From: Streptococcaceae bacterium AM104-57
GTDB lineage: Bacteria > Bacillota > Bacilli > Lactobacillales > Streptococcaceae
Reading direction: 5' to 3'
Assembly (NCBI GenBank): GCA_027659245.1
Contig: JAQDPW010000029.1
Coordinates: forward strand, 1-21,202
DNA: 21,202 bases
The first letter of the stretch is position 1. Each line of letters opens with the position of its first letter. The translations under genes were made by a program, and so were the position numbers. Below the pieces are notes generated by a model that did not search any database, was not told where the DNA came from, and worked only from the letters and a program-made list of their open reading frames with translations. Below, in pieces: positions 15,395-21,202 of the stretch.

Positions 15395-16126
15395 ATGTTT
15401 TGGAATTTAGTTCGTTATGAATTTAAAAATGTTAACAAATGGTATTTAGCCCTCTATGGTGCTGTGCTCTTCCTTTCCGTTCCCATAGGAATGCAAGCAC
15501 ACTACTATAATTATGAATCTTTCACAAACAGCCAACCTGTTCTATTTATCTTTCTGGCCTTCGTCTTTGGTGGCTTGATAATTACACTTGGGATTTCAAC
15601 CTTGATTTTGATTATCCGTCGCTTCAAGGGTAGTGTCTACGATCGACAAGGCTATCTCACTCTGACCTTGCCAGTTTCCGAACACCAGATTATCCTAGCC
15701 AAACTCTTGGGGGCCTTCATTTGGTCTCTCATCAGTTCAGCAGTCTTGGTTCTGAGCATTTATATCATTATTGTGATAATGGATCCTAATTCTGTTAATT
15801 TGCTTGCTTTTAAAGACTTGTTCCAACAGTACCTAGACAGTATCAGCTTATCTCTGATTTCATTCATCCTTAGCACTGTAGCAAGCATCCTTTGCATCTA
15901 CTTGGCAATCTCTATCGGACAACTCTTTAATGAATACCGCACAGCTCTTGCCGTTTTAGCCTATATTGTCATTCATGTTGTCCTTGGTTTCAGTGATCTC
16001 TTCTTAAATTTTGGTAGCCATTACAATATGATGCTCACTTATGAAATCTTCAAAGACCTAATCCTCATCGCAGTTTTCTATCTCGGAACCTACTACATCT
16101 TGAGAAACAAGGTTAATCTTCAGTAA
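15395..16126 (+). CDS. ABC transporter permease, six membrane helices
   Basis: A 243-residue integral membrane protein with hydrophobic segments at about residues 16-33, 46-72, 100-128, 150-172, 183-203 and 218-236. It has no signal peptide and no large extracellular loop, so it does not resemble BceB-type permeases. The segment RRFKGSVYDRQGYLTLTLPVS between helices 2 and 3 is the kind of cytosolic coupling region seen in ABC-2 type permeases of YtrA-controlled operons. AAAGGAG lies 6 nt before the ATG. It is the last gene of the operon. No clear terminator follows before the repeat-rich region. Confidence 0.9.
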   Translation: MFWNLVRYEFKNVNKWYLALYGAVLFLSVPIGMQAHYYNYESFTNSQPVLFIFLAFVFGGLIITLGISTLILIIRRFKGSVYDRQGYLTLTLPVSEHQIILAKLLGAFIWSLISSAVLVLSIYIIIVIMDPNSVNLLAFKDLFQQYLDSISLSLISFILSTVASILCIYLAISIGQLFNEYRTALAVLAYIVIHVVLGFSDLFLNFGSHYNMMLTYEIFKDLILIAVFYLGTYYILRNKVNLQ

Positions 16127-16156
16127 TCATTCAGAGGCTAGTCAAAAACTTAATTT

Positions 16157-16264
16157 TATAGTGGAGTGAACTTAGAGTAGTACGCCATGGATTCTAAAAC
16201 ATTTATCAGAAATTGTTTTGACTTTCCTAACCTCTTTGTTCATATCTTATTTCAATTAACTATA
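16157..16264. repeat. RUP-like element, 108 bp
   Basis: The segment starts TATAGTGGAGTGAACTTAGA. Its other end, read on the opposite strand, starts TATAGTTAATTGAAATAAGA, forming imperfect terminal inverted repeats that match at 13 of 20 positions. Both ends finish in TATA, fitting insertion at a TA. The length fits the 107-bp pneumococcal RUP, a non-autonomous element thought to be moved by IS630-Spn1. It lies 30 bp after the permease gene. A second RUP-like end seems to start at the shared TATA (16261), reading TATAGTAGAAAATGAAATAG, and is cut off by the IS at 16309. Confidence 0.7.
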
Positions 16265-16903
16265 GTAGAAAATGAAATAGATCTGTCTATGATAAAACGC
16301 ATATTATCGGCTCTATAATATTTGTAGTGGGTAAATCCCCTATGGATGTTATGGAGCCTATTTTGTTGTAGAAAAAAAGTCCCATAAGATCTATAATGAA
16401 AAGCGACCAAACCATCATTAGAAAGAATCATATGGAACAATTACATTTTATCACAAAATTACTAGACATTAAAGACCCTAATATCCAATTTGTAGATGTT
16501 GTTAATAGGGATACTCACAAAGAAATCATCGCTAAACTGGACTACGACTCCCCATCTTGCCCTGAGTGTGGAAGTCAAATGAAGAAATACGACTTTCAAA
16601 AACCGTCTAAGATTCCTTACCTTGAAACAACTGGTATGTCTACTAGAATTCTCCTTAGAAAACGCCGTTTCAAGTGCTATCAGTGCTCGAAAATGATGGT
16701 CGCCGAAACATCTCTCGTCAAGAAAAATCACCAAATTCCCCGTATCACCAACCAAAAGATTGCTCAAAAGCTGATTGAAAAGACTTCTATGACTGATATC
16801 GCTCACCAGCTGGGTATTTCAACTTCAACTGCCATACGTAAGCTCAATGACTTTCACTTTAAGCATGACTTTAGCCGACTTCCTGAGATTATGTCCTGGG
16901 ATG

Positions 16904-16933
16904 TTGAAACAGTCAGGGGAGTGACTGTTTCAA
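16904..16933. repeat. Perfect palindrome A in the first transposase lesion
   Basis: Two 12-bp arms, TTGAAACAGTCA and TGACTGTTTCAA, flank a 6-nt GGGGAG loop. It sits exactly where the transposase reading breaks after MSWD. It shares the core AAACAGTC/GACTGTTT with palindrome B. Confidence 0.9.
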
Positions 16934-17145
16934 TCGGGAGATGAAGATGAGTTTCATTGCTCAAGACTTTGAAAACCTCAATATCATAACTGTTCTTGAG
17001 GGTAGCGCACAAGCTGTCATCCAAGATCACTTTCTTAAATATGATAGAACCGTCCGATGTCGCGTCAAAATCATTACTATGGATATGTTTAGTCCTTACT
17101 ACGACTTGGCTAAACAGCTTCGCTTTCGAATTTCTAGGCTCAGGC

Positions 17146-17170
17146 TAAAACAGTCCACTGGACTGTTTTA
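17146..17170. repeat. Perfect palindrome B in the second transposase lesion
   Basis: Two 12-bp arms, TAAAACAGTCCA and TGGACTGTTTTA, flank a single C. It lies in the stretch that replaced the region of the second catalytic aspartate. Same AAACAGTC/GACTGTTT core as palindrome A. Confidence 0.9.
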
Positions 17171-17643
17171 CTCCAACATCTTAGCCGTGTGCGTGTCCAA
17201 ATCATGAATCAATTTGAGCGAAAATCTCATGAATACAAGGCTATCAAGCGCTACTGGAAACTCATCCAGCAAGATAGTCGTAAACTGAGTGATAAACGAT
17301 TTTATCGCCCTACTTTTCGTATGCACTTGACTAATAAAGAAATTCTAGACAAGCTTTTGAACTATTCAGAAGACTTGAAACACCACTATGATCTCTATCA
17401 GCTCTTGCTTTTTCACTTTCAGAATAAGGAACCTGACAAATTCTTCGGACTCATTGAGAACAATCTAAAGCAGATTCATCCTCTCTCAAGGACAAAGAGA
17501 AAATCATCAACGCCCTTCAATTACCATATTCCAATGCTAAATTGGAAGCTACTAATAATCTCATCAAACTTATTAAACGCAATGCCTTTGGATTTCGGAA
17601 CTTTGAAAACTTCAAAAAACGGATTTTTATCGCTCTGAATATC

Positions 17644-17672
17644 AAAAAAGAAAGGACGAATTTTGTCCTTTC
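17644..17672 (-). terminator. Intrinsic terminator for the surface protein gene, inside the IS
   Basis: On the minus strand a perfect 8-bp stem, GAAAGGAC with GTCCTTTC, closes a 7-nt loop and is followed by six T. It lies in the last codons of the dead transposase and is the first strong minus-strand terminator after the surface protein stop codon at 17730. It could also protect the IS from incoming transcripts. Confidence 0.75.
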
Positions 17673-17729
17673 TCGAGCTTAGCTTTTTTCAATCATTTAC
17701 AGTTGATAGATAGCCAAAACTTTCAGTTT

Positions 17730-20700
17730 TTAGTCTTCTTTTTTCTTGCGAGAAAGAAGTCCAAATCCGCCAAGGGCTCCAAGAAGTCCAAGTGTTGCTA
17801 GGCCTGCATGGGCTTCTGTACCTGTATTAGGCAATTCCTTCGCTTCTGCTTTCTTAGCTGCTGTAACTACCTCTCCTTGTGCTTTTGAAGCAGATTGAGG
17901 AGCTTCTGGAGCTAAAACGGTGTATCCTGTAATTTTACCTGTTTCATTCACAACCGGAATTGGTTGTTTCCCTTGTGCCACTAAGCTATCGTATTCAGCT
18001 TGAAGACGTTCTTTTTCTTGTGCCTCAAGGACGTTTTGATAAGCTTTTGAAGTCGTATCATAAACAGCTTGCGCCGCTACTTGTTTAACTTGTAAATCTT
18101 TTAGTTTTAGCAATTCTGCCTCTAAACTATCCAGAGCATCTAACAAGTTTGCTTTTGCGATTGCTTCCTTAGCTTGTGCTTCTTTCAGTAATTGTGGTGC
18201 ATTTTTTAGATTAGCTAAGGTTACTTGAGCTTCACCTAAAATAGCTTTTGCTTTATCCACATTAGCTTTCGCAGTCACTACATTTTCTTGAGCCATTAGC
18301 AAGTCGGCTTGCAGGCTAGCTAAACGAGCTTTAGATTGGGTAAGCACATCTTGTTTAGCTGTTAAATCTGCTTGTTTGGAAGCAAGAACTTCTTTAGCAG
18401 CTACTAAATTAGCTTGCTTAACGGTAATATCAGCACTTAAATCATCCACTGCCTGTTGAGCTTTAACAAGATTTTCTTGTGCTTGGATCAATGTGGCTTT
18501 AGCAGACGACAAGTTTGCTTGAGCAGTCGGAGTTTGAACAGCCACTGATTGTGCTTGGGTCAAGTTTGCACTAACTGATGACAATTGTGATACTGCATTA
18601 TCGTAGGCTGTTTGAGCAGTCATTTTAGCTTCTTGAGCTACTTTATTATTAGCTTGTGCTTGGGCTAATTCTGATTGGGCAGTTGCTAGCACTGCTTTAG
18701 CAGAAGTTAAGGCTGCTTGTTTCGCTTTAATATCAGCATTTAAAGCATCTACTGCTTGAGTTGCTTTTGTTAAACGTTCTTGTGCTTTAGTTAAAGCTGT
18801 CTCTGCTAAAGTAAGATTAGCTTGAGCAGTCGGAGTTTGAACAGCCACTGATTGAGCTTCATCTAAAACTTGTTGAGCCTTAGTGTTAATAGCAACTGCG
18901 TTATTGTAATTATTTTGAGCAGCGCTTAAAGCTGATTGCACACTGTTATTAGTTGCTGTTTTAGCTTCTAAATCAGCTTTAGCTGTGTTATATGTTGCAA
19001 TGATATTGTCGCTTGAGTTTGGATTAAGAAGTGGTGTTTTATCAAACTGTGACAAATCTGAATAATCTGTATTGAAAATATTCAGACTAAGACTTAAAGT
19101 TCCATCTTTTAAGCGAGATAAACCTACACCAATATAATTCTCTCCAGTGGTAGCGTTACGTGTTCCTACAACACTTGATGCATGAAACCACTCATCTGGC
19201 GCGAAAATCCAACGTCTAATAGCATCATAAACATAATACTTAGCATCATCCATTGTTTCTTTCCCCAATTCAGTTGGATTCGCCCAACTAGAAGTATTAA
19301 AATAATTACCTGCCCAATCTTCATCAACCCATCCATATTTAGCATCTAAATCAGACGTATCATGATTAAACGTCCACATCTTCATATCTGTTGTCGCATA
19401 ATAGTTTGCGTGCTTTTGGGCTTCGATAGCTGATTCTGCTGTTACTGCAACTGGTGTTGTACCAACTAGTTTACGGGCTTGATTAATTAAATCAGCCGCA
19501 AAAAGAGAAAGCTCTTTAGCTTGTTCAGCAGTTACATGATTAATATCAAACGATTGTTTTTTGTCATTTTCATTATGAATAAATTTATTCTTAGAATCTT
19601 CTGATTTAGCTAAGCTAGCTAAAGTATTAAGCGCTACATCACGTTGCTCTGTTGTTAACGAAGAATCATAGGCATCTTTAAGAGCTTTTGCATATTCGTC
19701 AGACATTGTAATTGTATTAATCGCTTTATAGCCGTTTTCAGCTGTTTTGTATGCGAATTGAGCATCCGTTAAAGCTTGTGCTGTCTGTTGGGCTTTAGCT
19801 GTTTTAGCATCTAAATCTGATTTTGCTGTAGAAACGTTTTTGCTTGCCGCATCAATGTCTTTTTGAGCTTTGTCAATCGCTTGTTGACGGTTAGCATCCG
19901 CCTCTTGCGCTTTTTGCAACGCTGTTTTAGCTTCTGACAAATGAGCTTGTTTACTGGCTTCATCATTTTTTGCAGCTTCAGCTTCGTCCAAGATAGCTTT
20001 TTGACCTGTGCCATCTAAGATGGCTTGTTTATCATTGACATCTTTTTGCGCTGTAGCAACATCGGCTTGTTTGGCGTCTTCAATAGCTTGTGTTTGATGA
20101 GCTTGAGCTGTCTTAGCATCTAAATCTGCTTTTGTTGACGTAACAGTTTGATTGGCTGCATCAACCGCTTGTTGAGCGTTGTCAATCGCTTGCTGACGAT
20201 TAGCATCTGCTGTTTGAGCTTTTGTTAAATCAGACTCTGATTGGGAAACGTGATCTTGTGCAGTGTTAACTGCTGCTTGAGCATTATCACGATTAGCAAT
20301 AACTTCGGCTTGACCTGTACCATCCAAAATAGCTTGTTTATCATTGACATCTTTTTGAGCAGCATCTACAGCAGCTTGTGATGTCGTCACTTGATCTTGT
20401 GCCTGACTAACCGTTTGAGTTTGGTTGGCAACTGCTGTTTCTGCCGTTGCTTGATTGCTTTCAGCTTGTGCCTGTAAGTCTTCAGCTTGTGACACTTGGT
20501 TTTGAGCCGCTGTGACATCAGCTGTTGCTTCAGAAATAGCTTCTGGCGTTGCTTGGTCAACCAGTGCTCGGGCTTCGTCTGTCGCTTGACTAGCTTCATC
20601 ATAAGTCACTTGAGCACTATCTGCCTCTTTTGCTTGGGCTTGAACCGTTGCTTCTTGATGGCTTACAGCTTCATTAGCCGTATCAAGACTTGTTTTGGCT

Positions 20701-20882
20701 TCTGTGACATCAGCTTGAGTGACAGCCGCCTTGTCTTGGTTTACTTGTGTTTCAGGTTGGCTGGGTGTAGTCACACCGTCGGCATGGACGTTTGTCGCTA
20801 CACCCAAACCAGCCATTAGAGTTGTCGCAGCTGCGACGGTTTTTGTTTTTGTCATAACATCTTTAATACCTGTTGATTTCAT
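17730..20882 (-). CDS. LPXTG-anchored surface protein with SEC10/PgrA surface-exclusion type domain
   Basis: A 1050-residue cell-wall protein. The signal peptide (about residues 1-34) has basic MKSTGIKDVMTKTK, a hydrophobic core AAATTLMAGLGVA and likely cleavage after VHA; there is no YSIRK motif. Residues about 50-395 are Ala/Gln/Asp-rich coiled coil with a two-copy repeat of about 103 residues starting QKDVNDKQAILDGTG. Residues about 450-605 form a globular CAP/SCP-like domain (INQARKLVG, AIEAQKHANYYA, WTFNHDTSD, EWFHASSVVG, NYIGVGLSR). A second coiled coil (about 640-960) holds a 101-residue repeat starting QSVAVQTPTAQANL. The C-terminus has LPNTG (1017-1021), a hydrophobic stretch and RKKKED, a sortase A signal. 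The architecture is that of SEC10/PgrA surface-exclusion proteins of conjugative elements, but adhesion is equally possible. It lies between IS remnants, suggesting acquisition. AAGGAG lies 9 nt upstream. Confidence 0.88.
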   Translation of the reverse strand: MKSTGIKDVMTKTKTVAAATTLMAGLGVATNVHADGVTTPSQPETQVNQDKAAVTQADVTEAKTSLDTANEAVSHQEATVQAQAKEADSAQVTYDEASQATDEARALVDQATPEAISEATADVTAAQNQVSQAEDLQAQAESNQATAETAVANQTQTVSQAQDQVTTSQAAVDAAQKDVNDKQAILDGTGQAEVIANRDNAQAAVNTAQDHVSQSESDLTKAQTADANRQQAIDNAQQAVDAANQTVTSTKADLDAKTAQAHQTQAIEDAKQADVATAQKDVNDKQAILDGTGQKAILDEAEAAKNDEASKQAHLSEAKTALQKAQEADANRQQAIDKAQKDIDAASKNVSTAKSDLDAKTAKAQQTAQALTDAQFAYKTAENGYKAINTITMSDEYAKALKDAYDSSLTTEQRDVALNTLASLAKSEDSKNKFIHNENDKKQSFDINHVTAEQAKELSLFAADLINQARKLVGTTPVAVTAESAIEAQKHANYYATTDMKMWTFNHDTSDLDAKYGWVDEDWAGNYFNTSSWANPTELGKETMDDAKYYVYDAIRRWIFAPDEWFHASSVVGTRNATTGENYIGVGLSRLKDGTLSLSLNIFNTDYSDLSQFDKTPLLNPNSSDNIIATYNTAKADLEAKTATNNSVQSALSAAQNNYNNAVAINTKAQQVLDEAQSVAVQTPTAQANLTLAETALTKAQERLTKATQAVDALNADIKAKQAALTSAKAVLATAQSELAQAQANNKVAQEAKMTAQTAYDNAVSQLSSVSANLTQAQSVAVQTPTAQANLSSAKATLIQAQENLVKAQQAVDDLSADITVKQANLVAAKEVLASKQADLTAKQDVLTQSKARLASLQADLLMAQENVVTAKANVDKAKAILGEAQVTLANLKNAPQLLKEAQAKEAIAKANLLDALDSLEAELLKLKDLQVKQVAAQAVYDTTSKAYQNVLEAQEKERLQAEYDSLVAQGKQPIPVVNETGKITGYTVLAPEAPQSASKAQGEVVTAAKKAEAKELPNTGTEAHAGLATLGLLGALGGFGLLSRKKKED
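18250..18866 (-). repeat. Two-copy ~303-bp coding repeat in the C-terminal coiled coil
   Basis: The block encoding QSVAVQTPTAQANL occurs at about 18518-18552 and again 303 bp further on, near-identical over more than 30 bp. The copies diverge beyond that block but keep the heptad-like Ala/Gln/Lys pattern. The period is 101 residues. Confidence 0.75.
19785..20366 (-). repeat. Two-copy ~309-bp coding repeat in the N-terminal coiled coil
   Basis: Both copies start with QKDVNDKQAILDGTGQ and share ADANRQQAID and a (T/S)KADLDAKTA-like end. The offset is 309 bp (103 residues). Copy-number change by recombination is likely between strains. Confidence 0.8.
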
Positions 20883-20920
20883 CAGTATAATCTCCTTAAA
20901 AATTTGTGTTGTTACTAGTA

Positions 20921-20949
20921 GTATACCTCCCCCCGAATGCTTTTGTCAA
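20921..20949 (-). promoter_or_regulatory. Promoter of the surface protein gene
   Basis: A consensus TTGACA (20944-20949), a 17-bp spacer and TATACT (20921-20926) on the minus strand, about 38 nt before the start codon. The spacer carries an unusual GGGGGAGG just upstream of the -10. Confidence 0.85.
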
Positions 20950-21064
20950 GCGGTTTTCGGGACTTTTTGAGGGGCTTTTTGACTCATTTTTTAGGTCGTT
21001 TTTTGGTGGGTTAAACCACTTGATATAGTTGCTTAGTTTTAAATAAGCACGTTATAATAAAGCT

Positions 21065-21202
21065 ATGGCATATAGTACAGATTTTAAATAAGGAGCATTA
21101 GATTACATCAAAGAGGGACACAGCCATGTCGAGGCAGCTAAAGTTTTTGATGTTGGCGTCAGAACTCTCTTCACGTGGGAAAAGAAATTACGTGAACAAG
21201 GA
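21065..21202 (+). pseudogene. IS630-type transposase, N-terminal part with early stop (partial)
   Basis: The frame from the ATG at 21065 reads MAYSTDFK, then a TAA stop at codon 9, then GALDYIKEGHSHVEAAKVFD and VGVRTLFTWEKKLREQG up to the window edge. This matches the helix-turn-helix N-terminus of IS630-family orfA proteins, where I expect Lys-Arg at the stop and the following Gly (DFKKRAL). A TATAAT (21053-21058) with a weak TTGCTT 18 nt upstream lies 6 nt before the ATG; no Shine-Dalgarno site is seen for that ATG. Translation could restart downstream, but the gene is probably dead. The element's end was not located within 20950-21064. Confidence 0.75.

Larger units (their letters stand above)
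16432..17682 (+). pseudogene. ISL3-family transposase, broken
   Basis: Three overlapping reading frames together cover an ISL3 transposase. The first (to 16944) has the zinc-finger pairs CPEC and CYQC and a helix-turn-helix (MTDIAHQLGISTSTAIRKL), then loses the reading after MSWD, where the first catalytic Asp and a DEYAF-like motif belong. The second (from 16941) has MSFIAQDFENLNIITVLEG and MDMFSPYYDLAKQL, then a replaced segment where the second catalytic Asp (DRFH motif) belongs. The third (from about 17189) runs from QIMNQFERKSHEYKAIKRYW to HPL, where a deletion shifts the frame. The true tail, with NAKLEATNNLIKL holding the catalytic Glu, continues in another frame to the TAG at 17680. 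The protein cannot be active. Confidence 0.9.
16309..17715 (+). mobile_element. Degenerate ISL3-family insertion sequence (IS1167-like)
   Basis: The left end begins GGCTCTATAATATTTGTAG. The right end, read on the other strand, begins GGCTATCTATCAACTGTAAA; about 14 of 24 end positions match, with shared GGCT and TGTA at the same offset. The length is 1407 bp. The encoded transposase is broken by at least three lesions. The flanks show no matching 8-bp target duplication (ATATTATC on the left, AAAACTTT on the right), so the element is old or one flank was rearranged. Confidence 0.85.

Noticed and set aside
16301..17723. Target-site duplication around the ISL3 element
   Set aside because: The flanking 8-mers (ATATTATC and AAAACTTT) do not match, so no duplication can be claimed.
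18250..20366. Spaced repeats resembling a CRISPR or minisatellite array
   Set aside because: They are two pairs of ~100-residue coding repeats in frame within a coiled-coil surface protein, not short identical repeats with unique spacers.

Overview
The window looks like a chromosomal segment of a mitis-group Streptococcus (S. mitis, S. oralis, S. pneumoniae or a close relative). The evidence is the low GC content, the gene content and order (nrdR-dnaB-dnaI-nitroreductase-der, then secA, two DAHP synthases, acpS, alr, recG), and pneumococcus-type small repeats: a RUP-like element, BOX-like remnants and an IS1167/ISL3 remnant. I made no database comparison; statements about relatives are from memory.

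Layout. Positions 1-801 hold the last codons of a plus-strand gene, then two diverged tandem copies of a unit of about 360 bp. Each copy carries a minus-strand micro-gene: a -10 box, a Shine-Dalgarno site, a 21-23 codon ORF and an intrinsic terminator. This is the most interesting unexplained structure here. From 802 to 14175 the minus strand carries housekeeping genes. Read 5' to 3' they are nrdR, dnaB, dnaI, a nitroreductase and der (one tight cluster); a small membrane protein with its own promoter; secA with its own promoter; then aroF, aroG, acpS, alr and recG. They cover dNTP control, replication initiation and restart, ribosome assembly, protein export, entry to the shikimate pathway, acyl carrier protein activation, D-alanine supply and branch migration.

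At 14176-14314 a divergent promoter region separates nrdR from a plus-strand three-gene operon: a YtrA-type GntR repressor, an ABC ATPase and a six-helix permease.

From 16127 to the end the DNA is accessory. It holds a 108-bp RUP-like element, an ISL3-family element whose transposase is broken in at least three places (two of the lesions carry a related perfect palindrome), a 1050-residue LPXTG surface protein of the SEC10/PgrA type on the minus strand, and the 5' end of an IS630-type transposase with an early stop codon. The surface gene has a near-consensus promoter and probably ends at a terminator inside the dead IS, so it looks like a functional cargo gene between decayed insertion sequences.
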